Below the pieces are notes generated by a model that saw only the letters and a program-made list of their open reading frames with translations, was not told the origin of the DNA and made no database searches. From Bdellovibrio sp. (GTDB lineage Bacteria; Bdellovibrionota; Bacteriovoracia; Bacteriovoracales; Bacteriovoracaceae), in contig DYOQ01000001.1 of NCBI GenBank assembly GCA_020720455.1, positions 1 to 64,000 of the forward strand: a DNA stretch of 64,000 bases, given 5' to 3'. The position numbers and the translations under genes were made by a program. Shown piece by piece: positions 53,731-62,666 of the stretch; the first letter of the stretch is position 1, and every line of letters starts with the position of its first letter.

Positions 53731-54792
53731 CTAGTAACCAGATCCTGATTTTGACTCATTAATTCTATTTACAGCGTTCATCATAACAATGCATGGGAAA
53801 AGTCTTTTAAACAGAGGAAGATTTAACATCGTGGTTAACTCGTTGTTGCTACCGACAAGAATATCTTCACACAACCCAGCTTCAATAGCATCCGCTAAAT
53901 CTTCTTCTAAGATCGGTACATTTTTATCTCTAAAATCTTTAAAAATAACGCTCAGATTAACTTCTACTTTATCTCCGGCCAACTGCTTTGCATTTATCTG
54001 AAGATCAATCCTAGCAAGAATCCGCTCACATTTATTAGAAATTCTCAATCTCTTCTTATCATCACTAACACGTTCTTTATTAAAAAATGCTGCCATCTCT
54101 TTAAGCTTATTAATTTTATCTGTAACATAAATCCTTGGCAGATTTTCACTATCCATCTCAACTCTGATAATGTTTTCTTCTTTTAAAAGTTTAACAAACT
54201 CCTCAAATTTTACTTCCATGACATTAAAAATATCTATCGCATAAAGCTTTATTACACTTTGATGAACAAAATATTTTCCATCTTTTGGTTCACCAACCGC
54301 TTTGAATGCTAAAAAAAACAGCGAAAACATTCTGACTATATCAATCATATGAAAAAATTTATAATCAGCTACCTTTCCGCCTTGGCCAAATCCGAGGGAG
54401 TTATTTTCTAGCGCCTTTACTTTGTCATTTGTTTTTCTAAGTCTCTCTGCCAAAGTATTTACGATCGTTTTAAACCAAGGGTTCAATCCAGTCATTGCTT
54501 TTTCAAGAGCGTTAAAAGATATTTCAATAATCTCTGTCTCAACGATAGCAGACGCTGAGCAACTTCTCTTGTTGCTACCAGAATCAAAATATGCCATCTC
54601 TCCAATAACTTCGCCAGCTCTCAAAACTGCCAACTCAACAAAACCTCTACCTTTCGGTTTATAGAGTCGCAACTGTCCCTTTTGAATAATATAAAGAGAT
54701 TTCGCAATATCATTTTCATGAAATAGGACCTGTCCTGCCTGTAGCGCGACAAGTCCTGATTTTTTTCTTTGCACAGTACTACTTTCTACCAT
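53731..54792 (-). CDS. cyclic-nucleotide-binding domain protein, 353 aa
   Basis: Residues ~12-125 form a cNMP-binding barrel: VALQAGQVLFHENDIAKSLY, IIQKGQLRLYKP, LRAGEVIGEMAYFDSGSNKR and SCSASAIVETEIIEISF, with the phosphate-binding GE...R-S pattern. A linking helix (TLAERLRKTNDKVKALE) follows as in CRP, then two further helical regions (FFHMIDIVRMFSLFFLAFKA and a C-terminal part) that may include a winged-helix segment (FVKLLKEENIIRVEMDSENL) but no clear CRP HTH. Probably a cAMP or cyclic dinucleotide-responsive regulator. Downstream of the thiolase gene (22-base gap), so likely in its transcript. Confidence 0.82.
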   Translation of the reverse strand: MVESSTVQRKKSGLVALQAGQVLFHENDIAKSLYIIQKGQLRLYKPKGRGFVELAVLRAGEVIGEMAYFDSGSNKRSCSASAIVETEIIEISFNALEKAMTGLNPWFKTIVNTLAERLRKTNDKVKALENNSLGFGQGGKVADYKFFHMIDIVRMFSLFFLAFKAVGEPKDGKYFVHQSVIKLYAIDIFNVMEVKFEEFVKLLKEENIIRVEMDSENLPRIYVTDKINKLKEMAAFFNKERVSDDKKRLRISNKCERILARIDLQINAKQLAGDKVEVNLSVIFKDFRDKNVPILEEDLADAIEAGLCEDILVGSNNELTTMLNLPLFKRLFPCIVMMNAVNRINESKSGSGY

Positions 54793-54814
54793 TAGCTAAA
54801 TCTCTCTATATAAC

Positions 54815-55975
54815 TTAAATTTTTTCTATAATCATCGCTAAGGCCTCACCACCACCAATACAGATTGAGGCCATCCCGTATTTTTTATTCTCTCTTGTTA
54901 GAGCATTCATAAGTGTCACAACGATACGTGTACCTGAACAACCAATAGGGTGCCCAAGACTAACACCTCCACCATAAATATTAACCTTATCTAGAGAAAT
55001 ATCAAACTCTTTCATCGCTGCCATAGTAACCACAGCAAACGCTTCATTGATTTCAAACAGTTCAATTTGACCAATGTTCATTTTAGCTCTGTTTAAACAT
55101 TTTTTCATCGCCTCAGCTGGAGCTGTTGTAAACCATGTTGGATTTTGAGCGTGTCCGGCATAAGCGACAATTTTAAATTTTGCTTTATCTTTATATTTTT
55201 CACCACCTAACACAACTGCCGCCGCTCCATCATTAATTGTTGAAGCGTTTGCTGCAGTAATTGTTCCGTTTTTATCAAACGCTGGCCTTAACTGAGGTAT
55301 TTTGTCAAAATCTGCTTTTAATGCACCTTCATCTTCAACTATCTCAACGTCACCCTTTTTACCTTTAATAACGACAGGAACAATTTCACTCGCAAAAATT
55401 CCATTTTTAATTGAATTTTGGGCCCGTTTAAAAGAGTTTATTGCAAATGAATCTTGGGCCTCTCTAGAAAAACTATATTTACTAACACACTCTTCTGCAC
55501 AATTACCCATTGGCCGATCAGTATACACATCCCACAAACCATCCCACTGCATAACATCTTTTAGCTTTGCCTCGCCAAATTTTATTCCAGTCCTACTACC
55601 CGGAATAAAATGAGGGGCAAGTGACATATTCTCCATTCCACCAGCAACCACCAAATCAGCATCACCAGCATTTATCGTCTGCGCTCCCATAATTATTGTT
55701 TTTAATCCTGATCCGCAAACCTTGTTAACCGTTGTACACTGAACAGACTCAGGAAGTTGAGCTCCAAGCGCTGCTTGCCTTGCAGGAGCTTGCCCCTGGC
55801 CAGCTTGCAAAACAGTTCCCATATATAACTCTTCAACCTTGTCAGCTGATACACCTGCTTTTTTCAAGGCCCCAGTTATTGCTGTTGAACCAAGCTTCGT
55901 AGCAGGTATAGTTGAAAGAGTTCCTAAAAAACTACCACTTGGGGTTCTTGCCCCACCCAAAATGTAAACGGACAT
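54815..55975 (-). CDS. acetyl-CoA C-acetyltransferase (thiolase), 386 aa
   Basis: Condenses or cleaves acetoacetyl-CoA. The start is the ATG at 55975 after AGGAG. Catalytic residues are present: nucleophile C87 in NKVCGSGLKTI, H342 in SLGHPIGCSG, and C372 in MASICIGGGEAL, plus NEAFAVV. The GHPIGCSG and MASICIGGG forms are typical of biosynthetic/short-chain thiolases (PhaA/AtoB/ThlA). With the acyl-CoA dehydrogenase, hydratase and 3-hydroxyacyl-CoA dehydrogenase nearby it completes a butyryl-CoA/acetyl-CoA interconversion set, although two unrelated genes intervene. Confidence 0.95.
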   Translation of the reverse strand: MSVYILGGARTPSGSFLGTLSTIPATKLGSTAITGALKKAGVSADKVEELYMGTVLQAGQGQAPARQAALGAQLPESVQCTTVNKVCGSGLKTIIMGAQTINAGDADLVVAGGMENMSLAPHFIPGSRTGIKFGEAKLKDVMQWDGLWDVYTDRPMGNCAEECVSKYSFSREAQDSFAINSFKRAQNSIKNGIFASEIVPVVIKGKKGDVEIVEDEGALKADFDKIPQLRPAFDKNGTITAANASTINDGAAAVVLGGEKYKDKAKFKIVAYAGHAQNPTWFTTAPAEAMKKCLNRAKMNIGQIELFEINEAFAVVTMAAMKEFDISLDKVNIYGGGVSLGHPIGCSGTRIVVTLMNALTRENKKYGMASICIGGGEALAMIIEKI

Positions 55976-56049
55976 ATACGCTCCTTTGATTAAAATTTGT
56001 TTTAGTATTTTATTATTCAACGACCAGTTAGAATAGTGTATCCGCGTTA

Positions 56050-56078
56050 TTGACTCACAAGACGTGTACCGTTATGAT
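56050..56078 (+). promoter_or_regulatory. sigma-70-type promoter of the gene at 56103
   Basis: TTGACT (56050-56055) and TATGAT (56073-56078) are separated by 17 bases, each five of six to consensus. A transcript starting near 56085 just precedes the AAGGG ribosome site and the ATG at 56103, which argues against the in-frame GTG at 56064, whose codon would be in the promoter. Confidence 0.62.
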
Positions 56079-56102
56079 GGCCCCAAAAAAGAAGGGCCAA
56101 AT

Positions 56103-56540
56103 ATGTTTTCTAGAACACATGATGACACACAAGGAACACCACTACCAACTGAGTGGCTTCAAGAATGTAAAAAGATGCTAGAATCCGCTTATAAGTTACC
56201 ATGCAAGAAATTAAACAAATATTTTGAAGTCTACGGTGAAGTATATATTGATGAACTTGTTTTTATGGTTTCAATTCAAGATAGGGATAACATTACAGCA
56301 ATTCCAACGACAATATCATTATCTGTAGCTATCAGCGACAAGAGCGACAACAAGGCAATACTTGATAATATGGTGGATGCTACAGGAATTATAATCGATG
56401 ATGTTTTTGCCTCAAAAGAAGAAGACGATATATTCGTTTTAAGTTGGACCGAACTAACGATTAAAAAACTTACAATGTTTTATAAAATAACAAGAGAGAA
56501 CATTCTCCTTACGATTGAAGCGAATAAACTCTTAAGTTAA
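56103..56540 (+). CDS. small soluble protein of unknown function, 145 aa
   Basis: ATG at 56103 is preceded by AAGGG and a good promoter. No signal peptide. The sequence reads as alternating helices and strands (LPTEWLQECKKMLESAYK, YFEVYGEVYIDELVFMVSIQ, TTISLSVAISDKSDNK, FVLSWTELTIKKLTMFYKIT), with two Cys in the N-terminal third. It does not match a family I know; it might be a small adaptor or chaperone-like fold. Convergent with the lysine-rich gene (four-base overlap). Confidence 0.7.
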   Translation: MFSRTHDDTQGTPLPTEWLQECKKMLESAYKLPCKKLNKYFEVYGEVYIDELVFMVSIQDRDNITAIPTTISLSVAISDKSDNKAILDNMVDATGIIIDDVFASKEEDDIFVLSWTELTIKKLTMFYKITRENILLTIEANKLLS

Positions 56541-57658
56541 CCGTCAAAATCCTCTGACGAATGGCCAATCCCTCTAACTGCTTCAAATGCAATATCAGTA
56601 TCATCAGCATCGTCATCTACAACTACCTCATCTTCAAAAGAGAGATCTTCGGTCAAGTCTAAATCTTTTAACACATTAAAGAATGACTTATCATCAAAAA
56701 GATCCTTTAAAACCTCTTCTACAAACTTCATCGGATACTTTCTAACTAACCCTTCAATCATTTTATGTAAGTTACCCTCTTTCAGTATCGTTTGCTTGCC
56801 TTTTATGGAATCCCAATTTTTAATGTAATGGTAACGACAATATCCTAAGGTTGTCGAAAGGTTATCACATCCTTTTTCAAAACACTCATCAGTAGATTCA
56901 TCGTGAAAAATATCCATCTCTCTAATTGTTCTAAAAATGTCATCTAATGAAATGTCCTCTGCTAACGCAACAATCTCTTCAGCAAGACCTTCTTTTAAAT
57001 CAACCTTGGCCCTATCTGCAGACTCTTGGTTTTTAATAACAGTTGCGGCCTGTTTGGCCGCTAATTTGTCAGCTTTTAATTGCTCTTTCTCTCTAATTTT
57101 TTCGGCCCTAAGTTGCTCCTTCTCTTTTTCTTTTTGAAGTTTTAACTTAGCGAGCTCTTTCTCTTTATTCTTTTTTTCTGTTTCTTTTAATTTTGCAAGC
57201 CTAACTTTCTCTTTTTCCTTCTCTTTTTTTTCTTTATCTTTCTCTTTAACAATTCTTGCTTTCTCTTGTAGTCTCAACTTTTCAAGTTTTGCCTTATCTT
57301 CTTTAGCAATCTTTTCGCTTTTCTTATGATCAATCTTAGGCGGAGGAGATACATGCTTTACAGGTTTTACAGGTTTTTTAGCTGCAACTATACTGTTCTT
57401 TATTTTACCAAGAACATTTTTAACTAGACCTTTAACTGGCGCTTGCTTTTTTTCTACACCCTTTTTAGTCATTGCTGGCCTTGTAACTTTTGCAACAACC
57501 TTTACCTTTTTATTTACCTTTTTTACAGGTTGCTTTGCCTTGGTCTTAACAGGTTTCTTGCTAGAATGGGTAGGTGCTTTAGCACTCTTTTTAACTTGTA
57601 CCTTAACATTTTTTTTAACAGCTAATTTAACATTCTTTACTGGTTTCTTCTTAACCAT
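56537..57658 (-). CDS. lysine-rich, histone-like tailed protein with C-terminal Cys/His cluster, 373 aa
   Basis: Three parts. Residues 1-~115: Lys/Val/Pro/Ala-rich, repeats like KKPVK, resembling bacterial histone H1-like tails that bind DNA or RNA. Residues ~115-225: Lys/Glu coiled coil of low complexity. Residues ~235-373: a globular acidic domain with C259-x4-C264-x9-C274-x2-H277 (in FEKGC, LGYCRYHYIKNW), a possible zinc site, and a helix LVRKYPMKFVEEVLKDLFDD, ending with a very acidic tail (EDEVVVDDDADDTD). GAGGAAGG precedes the ATG. It follows the acyl-CoA dehydrogenase gene by 28 bases. Function unknown; nucleic-acid binding is inference. Confidence 0.8.
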   Translation of the reverse strand: MVKKKPVKNVKLAVKKNVKVQVKKSAKAPTHSSKKPVKTKAKQPVKKVNKKVKVVAKVTRPAMTKKGVEKKQAPVKGLVKNVLGKIKNSIVAAKKPVKPVKHVSPPPKIDHKKSEKIAKEDKAKLEKLRLQEKARIVKEKDKEKKEKEKEKVRLAKLKETEKKNKEKELAKLKLQKEKEKEQLRAEKIREKEQLKADKLAAKQAATVIKNQESADRAKVDLKEGLAEEIVALAEDISLDDIFRTIREMDIFHDESTDECFEKGCDNLSTTLGYCRYHYIKNWDSIKGKQTILKEGNLHKMIEGLVRKYPMKFVEEVLKDLFDDKSFFNVLKDLDLTEDLSFEDEVVVDDDADDTDIAFEAVRGIGHSSEDFDG

Positions 57659-57686
57659 AACCTTCCTCTTTGAAAATTTTTATCTA

Positions 57687-58820
57687 TTATTGAAGTTCTA
57701 ATCCAGCAATTACCATTCGTTGAACCTCAGATGTACCTTCGTAAATCTCAGTAATCTTTGCATCTCTAAAATGTCTCTCAACAGGAAACTCTTTTGTATA
57801 GCCATTACCGCCACAAATTTGAATTGCCTTAGTAGATACCCACATCGCAGTCTCTGATGCCATCAACTTTGCTTGAGCACTATATTTAGAGAAATTACCA
57901 CCCTGATCCTTAATCTCACTCCCTTCTAAAATAAGAAGTCGAGACGCTGCTATTTTTGTACTCATATCTGCAATCATAAACTGAATGCCTTGAAATTCGC
58001 ATAACTGTTTACCAAACTGCACTCTCTCTTTAGAGTATTTAATAGCGTATCTAAAAGCGGCTTCTGCAATGCCTAATGCTTGTGCCGCTATACCAAGTCG
58101 TCCACCATCAAGTGTAGCGAGGGCCATCGAAAAACCTTTTTCAAGTTTTCCTAGAATATTTTCTTTTGGAACTCTAACCTTATCAAACATTATTTGAGCA
58201 GTTGAAGAACCTTTGATGCCCAACTTATCTTCACACTTCATCACTTGAAAACCTTTAGTCTTCGTTTCAACAATGAATGCAGACATCCCTTTGTGGTTTT
58301 CAGTCTTTCTTGTTTTAGCAAAAACAATGGCCACGTCGGCTTCTTTTCCGTTTGTAATAAAATTCTTTGTTCCACTTATTTCGTAATAATCACCTTTATC
58401 TTCAGCAAAAGATGTTAACGAACCAGCATCTGAACCTGCATTCGGCTCACTTAAGCAAAAACAACCGATTTTTTCACCACTAGCAAGAAGTGGTAAATAT
58501 TTTTTCTTCTGCTCCTCTGTACCATATTGTAAAATTGGCCATATCGCTAAAGAGTTTTGAGCTGAGATGATAACACCACTAGAAGCGCACCCTCTTGAAA
58601 CCTCTTCAACAATAATTGCGTATGAAACGTAATCCATTCCAGCACCGCCGTACTCTTCTGGAACAAAAATACCCATAAAACCATTTTCTGCTAATTTTTT
58701 TCTTACCGAATCAGGAATCTCTCCTTCCTTGTCAATTTTTGCAGCAATAGGAACTAGCTCCTTATCCGCAAATTTGGCGGCCATATCTCTAACCTCTTGA
58801 TAGTTACTGTTGATTCCCAT
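57687..58820 (-). CDS. acyl-CoA dehydrogenase, short-chain type, 377 aa
   Basis: FAD enzyme oxidising acyl-CoA to enoyl-CoA. Family signatures are present: GCFCLSEPNAGSDAGSL, ISGTKNFITNGKEADV, SMALATLDGGRLGIAAQALG, and the C-terminal IYEGTSEVQRMVIA with catalytic base E361, the position used by short-chain (butyryl-CoA) dehydrogenases. Length 377 is standard. GAGGGAG precedes the ATG at 58820. Electron transfer flavoprotein genes are not in the window. Third gene of a hbd-crt-bcd-type operon. Confidence 0.96.
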   Translation of the reverse strand: MGINSNYQEVRDMAAKFADKELVPIAAKIDKEGEIPDSVRKKLAENGFMGIFVPEEYGGAGMDYVSYAIIVEEVSRGCASSGVIISAQNSLAIWPILQYGTEEQKKKYLPLLASGEKIGCFCLSEPNAGSDAGSLTSFAEDKGDYYEISGTKNFITNGKEADVAIVFAKTRKTENHKGMSAFIVETKTKGFQVMKCEDKLGIKGSSTAQIMFDKVRVPKENILGKLEKGFSMALATLDGGRLGIAAQALGIAEAAFRYAIKYSKERVQFGKQLCEFQGIQFMIADMSTKIAASRLLILEGSEIKDQGGNFSKYSAQAKLMASETAMWVSTKAIQICGGNGYTKEFPVERHFRDAKITEIYEGTSEVQRMVIAGLELQ

Positions 58821-58850
58821 AACTCCCTCTTTGTTTCTCGTTATTAATTA

Positions 58851-58871
58851 TTACTTATTACTTATTACTTA
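58851..58871. repeat. three perfect TTACTTA heptamers across the enoyl-CoA hydratase stop codon
   Basis: TTACTTA is repeated three times without interruption, and a degenerate copy precedes it. The last copy contains the stop codon of the hydratase gene; on the coding strand the array gives several in-frame and out-of-frame stops in the 44-base gap before the acyl-CoA dehydrogenase gene. The unit length equals that of the rplI-leader array, but the sequence differs. Confidence 0.8.
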
Positions 58872-59662
58872 CCAGGAAAACTTGGTGCTCTTTTTTCTAT
58901 AAAAGCCTTAGTCCCCTCTTTCATATCATTGCTATTAAAAATATTTGCAAACCCTTCGGCCTCAATCTCAAGCGACTCTTTCAAGCTTAGATCATTCCCA
59001 TCGTTCATAACTTTTTTAGCAGCTGCTATTGCTACCGGGGAGTTCTTTAACATCTGACCAATCAAACTCTTGGCAGCTTTCATCATTGCAGTAATGTCAT
59101 CATGAACTGAAAGCACAAGGCCAGCTCGCAAAGCTTCTTCAGAGCTAATATTTCTTCCTGTATAAATTAACTCTTTTGCTAAATTCCTGCCAACCAACCT
59201 TGCCAATCTTTGTGTACCACCAAAGCCTGGAATCAATCCTAGCTTAACTTCAGGTTGGCCAAAAATTGCAGACTTGGTTGCAACGATAAAATCTGCACTC
59301 ATTGCCATCTCACAACCACCACCAAGAGCAAAGCCGTTTACTGCTGCAACAACTGGTATCGCAAGTTCTTCAAAAAGTAGTGTCACCTCTTGTCCAAGAA
59401 TACTCATCGCCCTTGCTTGTCCAGGCGTCATATCTGACATCTCAGAGATATCTGCCCCTGCAATAAAAGCTTTTTCACCTTCGCCTGTAACAATTATCGC
59501 TTTTGCCCCGCTCTTTCCTTCTCCAATAAAAGTTAAAAGATCCTTGAGTTCGGTGAGAACCTCTTGATTGAGAGCATTTAGTTTTTTTGGCCTACTAATC
59601 GTCAGTAACCCGATACTTTCAGTGATTTCAAATCTGATGGTGTTATAAACCTTAATACTCAT
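58865..59662 (-). CDS. enoyl-CoA hydratase (crotonase), 265 aa
   Basis: Adds water to enoyl-CoA (crotonyl-CoA) in short-chain fatty acid oxidation. Oxyanion-hole segment [14 protein letters not shown] and [15 protein letters not shown], and both catalytic glutamates (E118 and E138 in [16 protein letters not shown]), are present. The start is the ATG at 59662, close after GAGGG and overlapping the upstream gene by 11 bases; a longer frame from 59689 adds nine unsupported residues. Tandem heptamers cover its stop codon. Confidence 0.96.
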   Translation of the reverse strand: MSIKVYNTIRFEITESIGLLTISRPKKLNALNQEVLTELKDLLTFIGEGKSGAKAIIVTGEGEKAFIAGADISEMSDMTPGQARAMSILGQEVTLLFEELAIPVVAAVNGFALGGGCEMAMSADFIVATKSAIFGQPEVKLGLIPGFGGTQRLARLVGRNLAKELIYTGRNISSEEALRAGLVLSVHDDITAMMKAAKSLIGQMLKNSPVAIAAAKKVMNDGNDLSLKESLEIEAEGFANIFNSNDMKEGTKAFIEKRAPSFPGK

Positions 59663-60506
59663 AAAACCCTCTGCCACTCTTTCTGCCATATCTTCCGGCC
59701 ATCACATATTTTTTTAGTAATGGACATGGTCGATATTTTGTATCACCTAGCCCTTCATGTAAAACTTCCATAATTGCTAAGCAAGTATCGAGGCCGATAA
59801 AATCAGCAAGTTCAAGTGGGCCCATTGGCTGATTAGTCCCTAGCTTCATAGCTATATCAATATCTTTAGCAGAAGCGACACCTTCATACAGCGCATAGAC
59901 TGCTTCATTTATCATCGGCATTAAAATTCTATTTACAGCAAAACCAGCTACATCATTTGCCTTAATAAAAACTTTGCCCATCTTTTCGACAACTTTTTCT
60001 ACTGCAACAAATGTCTCTTCGCCAGTCTCAAGTCCTCTGATCCCTTCAACTAACTTCATAACAGGAACTGGGTTCATAAAGTGCATACCTGCCACTTTGC
60101 TAGGCCTCTTAGTTACTGCTGCTATTTCTGTAATAGAGATAGACGATGTATTCGATGCCAAAATAGTCTCTGGCGGAGCCGCTTTATCAAGAGCTCTAAA
60201 AATATCAAATTTAATCTGTTTGTTCTCTGTTGCAGCCTCAACAATTAATTGGCAACCACTATTTGCAAATTCATCAACAGTATGAATTTTTACTATGTTG
60301 GCCAAAGTAGTTTTAACAAACTCATCATCCCACTTTGCTTTTTCAATCCCTTTAGCAAGCTGTTTTTTTATAAAATCTATCCCTTTATCAAGAAAATCAG
60401 GGGACACGTCATACATTACAACTTTGTAACCACTCATCGCTGCAACCTGAGCGATTCCTCGGCCCATCTGACCAGCACCAACAATACCTATAGTCTTAAT
60501 TTCCAT
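59652..60506 (-). CDS. 3-hydroxybutyryl-CoA dehydrogenase, 284 aa
   Basis: NAD(P)-dependent oxidation of 3-hydroxyacyl-CoA. Rossmann motif [20 protein letters not shown] at the N-terminus, the catalytic region [13 protein letters not shown] and [18 protein letters not shown], and C-terminal [18 protein letters not shown] and KSGRGFYEY are all typical. Start is the ATG at 60506 after GGAGGG; 13 upstream residues of the open frame are Cys-rich noise. It begins the beta-oxidation operon. Confidence 0.96.
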   Translation of the reverse strand: MEIKTIGIVGAGQMGRGIAQVAAMSGYKVVMYDVSPDFLDKGIDFIKKQLAKGIEKAKWDDEFVKTTLANIVKIHTVDEFANSGCQLIVEAATENKQIKFDIFRALDKAAPPETILASNTSSISITEIAAVTKRPSKVAGMHFMNPVPVMKLVEGIRGLETGEETFVAVEKVVEKMGKVFIKANDVAGFAVNRILMPMINEAVYALYEGVASAKDIDIAMKLGTNQPMGPLELADFIGLDTCLAIMEVLHEGLGDTKYRPCPLLKKYVMAGRYGRKSGRGFYEY

Positions 60507-60562
60507 ACAGGCCCTCCGAAAGCAAATACACATCAAATTACACATAATGAAAGGAAAATAGC

Positions 60563-60592
60563 ATACTACTTTACGGATAGACGGCCAGTCAA
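60563..60592 (-). promoter_or_regulatory. putative promoter of the short-chain acyl-CoA operon
   Basis: On the minus strand TTGACT (60587-60592) and TAGTAT (60563-60568) are 18 bases apart, giving a leader of about 50 bases to the ATG at 60506. The -10 box matches consensus at four of six positions only. Confidence 0.35.
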
Positions 60593-60705
60593 CTTTTTAC
60601 GGTTATAAAAAAGTAAGGGGTGAAAGAAAATAGTTGTCAACTAGAGTCATTTTAGATAAACAGATCGCTTGTAAATCGTTTTAATGACATTGTTAAGGAG
60701 ATATT

Positions 60706-60966
60706 GTGGCAAATCATAAGTCATCAAAAAAAAGAAGTAAGCAAACTATTAAAAAAAACCATGTTAATACTGTTAGATCAAGTGAAGTGAAAAGTATGGT
60801 TAAAAAAGTAAGAGAAGCTATCGAAAACAAAGATAAAGCTGCTGCCGTACAAGCGTTTCCATCTGCACAGAAGCTTATTGCAAAATTAGCAAAAGCTGGA
60901 GTTATCAAACTAAATACTGCTGCTAGAAAAATTTCAAGACTATCTTCTCAGATTAACGGATTATAG
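60706..60966 (+). CDS. rpsT: 30S ribosomal protein S20 (bS20), 86 aa
   Basis: Early-binding protein of the 30S body. The basic N-terminal helix (MANHKSSKKRSKQTIKKNHV) and C-terminal KLNTAARKISRLSSQIN block are diagnostic, and length is standard. Start is a GTG at 60706, with AAGGAG upstream; non-ATG starts are common for rpsT. TTGTCA at 60634 may be its -35 box, with no clear -10. Divergent from the hbd operon and convergent with holA. Confidence 0.97.
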   Translation: MANHKSSKKRSKQTIKKNHVNTVRSSEVKSMVKKVREAIENKDKAAAVQAFPSAQKLIAKLAKAGVIKLNTAARKISRLSSQINGL

Positions 60967-61022
60967 TAATTTTCAGTTACGTTTTACTATTTCTTCTAAT
61001 TTTTGTTACTTGCAAAAAGTAT

Positions 61023-61994
61023 CTACGACGTTGCTTGGCACTCTTTCAAATAACGTAACCGAATCTCTTCCCACACTCTATACTGATTTGATTTACTCAT
61101 AATTTCTAACATTGAAATATGTTTTAATTCTAGGTCAAGCATAGCTAATTCCCAGCTTGGAGCTACTGTTAAAATCTCTCGATCAAAACTACTAACAGTC
61201 CCCTTATCTTCAACGTATGACGGATCTACGATTTTTAATAAATAAGATTGAGCAAATCTAAGAAGCTCTCTAAGCTGGTTAATATCATCAAACGAATCAA
61301 GCAACTGCTTATAAAACTCTATAAAATTCTTGTTTCCAAGAAAAGAGACGAGTTTAAATTTATCAACAACTTTGCTTGCAGTTAAATTATCAATGTCATT
61401 CTTTGTAACCTTTTCTAACGCTCTTTCTTGTTGCAAACTTTTAACCATCTTAAGCAGAGGGATAATATCTCCGCTATTTTGTTGAGCAGATTCTAAAATA
61501 TACTCTCTTGCGGAATCATCCATTTTCACGCCAATTTCTCGCTCCAAAAAACGAACATACTTGATCCATGTCCAAGGTGATGGCCGTTTAACCGATACAG
61601 AAATGATATCTGGGCTTTTCTTGCTAAAATCATGGAAGCTATTTTTACCACCAGCTGCCGAAAAAACAAGTTTAGGAACAGAGATAGAGCTAATATTGTC
61701 ACGAATAAACTCAGTCACATGTTTTGAAATTTTTTCTGAATTCCAAACAAAGTACGCATCATCGATTGAAAAGAAGCCAGAATTTAATAAATTGCTGCTT
61801 ACCCAATCAATATCTAACTCATCACCCCAAACATTAATCATTCCACTTAAAGGAAAATTACTTTTCCAAGCAACTTTAAGGGCCAAACGTTCAATGAACG
61901 GATCAAAAAAAGAAAACGAATATATTTTTTTAACTTCAGAAAAAATCTGATTAGATTTATCCCGTATCTCCCAAGGATTCAAATCAAAAGGCAT
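61023..61994 (-). CDS. holA: DNA polymerase III delta subunit HolA-like protein, 323 aa
   Basis: Clamp-loader subunit that opens the sliding clamp. The call combines length, context (downstream of an LptE-like lipoprotein, as in many Gram-negative genomes) and sequence pattern: VWGDELDIDWVSSNLLNSGF at the start of the ATPase-like part, MDDSAREYILESAQQNSGDI and LKMVKSLQQERALEKVTKND in the middle, and a C-terminal collar SFLGNKNFIEFYKQLLDSFD. The family is diverged and lacks an ATP site, as normal. Its ATG at 61994 overlaps the lptE stop by 11 bases. Confidence 0.82.
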   Translation of the reverse strand: MPFDLNPWEIRDKSNQIFSEVKKIYSFSFFDPFIERLALKVAWKSNFPLSGMINVWGDELDIDWVSSNLLNSGFFSIDDAYFVWNSEKISKHVTEFIRDNISSISVPKLVFSAAGGKNSFHDFSKKSPDIISVSVKRPSPWTWIKYVRFLEREIGVKMDDSAREYILESAQQNSGDIIPLLKMVKSLQQERALEKVTKNDIDNLTASKVVDKFKLVSFLGNKNFIEFYKQLLDSFDDINQLRELLRFAQSYLLKIVDPSYVEDKGTVSSFDREILTVAPSWELAMLDLELKHISMLEIMSKSNQYRVWEEIRLRYLKECQATS

Positions 61995-62604
61995 TTACTA
62001 TCTCATTTTTAAATCTAGTTGCCGCAGTTTTAGCTATCTCTTGTACACTTCTTTTTAGAAGTCCACTGTTTTTAGTGTAGTTTACAACACGTTCCTCGCC
62101 CATACTAACTACACGAGCAAAATCTGTCGTTAAATCTAACGTGTTATTAAAAATAATTTCAGAGTTCGTGCCTACCAATGGTTGTTGAGTAGTTCCAGAT
62201 TTTTTCCAAACAGGGTTTTTTATCATAATCAAATTAAGTTTAAAAGAAATTCTAGACTTAGATGGAACATAAAATTTATTTCTATCTCCTATTGAGACAA
62301 TTGTGTCCTCAACAGTCTTTACCGTGTCACTGATTTTTTCGGAACTTATAACACCAAGAAGAACAGCATCTGCATGTTTAGACTCACCGCTAATTGTATC
62401 TAAGTCAGAGTAATTTGTTAATACTTTGACTATCTCTGAAGCAACAGGGCCACTTACACCACTTATCGATGCGCTCGAAACAAATGTTGGAACACAAAGA
62501 GTTTTTATTCCGAACCTTTCAAAAGGATTTTTGTGATCCACAACACCATAACCAGAGCAACCTGTGAGAACTATTTGAGATAATAAAAGAATACGAAAAA
62601 TCAT
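61984..62604 (-). CDS. lptE: LptE-like LPS assembly lipoprotein, 206 aa
   Basis: Predicted outer-membrane lipoprotein that plugs and helps LptD insert lipopolysaccharide. Signal peptide with lipobox LTGC (Cys16), followed by GYGVVDHKNPFERFGIKTLC, a pattern seen at the mature start of LptE-like proteins. Then an alternating strand/helix pattern (VASEIVKVLTNYSDLDTI, ADAVLLGVISSEKI). Identity is low and the call relies partly on its position before holA. It has about five Ser/Thr-rich strands that would suit a small beta sandwich. Confidence 0.72.
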   Translation of the reverse strand: MIFRILLLSQIVLTGCSGYGVVDHKNPFERFGIKTLCVPTFVSSASISGVSGPVASEIVKVLTNYSDLDTISGESKHADAVLLGVISSEKISDTVKTVEDTIVSIGDRNKFYVPSKSRISFKLNLIMIKNPVWKKSGTTQQPLVGTNSEIIFNNTLDLTTDFARVVSMGEERVVNYTKNSGLLKRSVQEIAKTAATRFKNEIVNAF

Positions 62605-62666
62605 TTTTTAATCAACCTATATTATTGTATAGTATCAGCAATTAAACATTTTATTTAGCTTAGATA

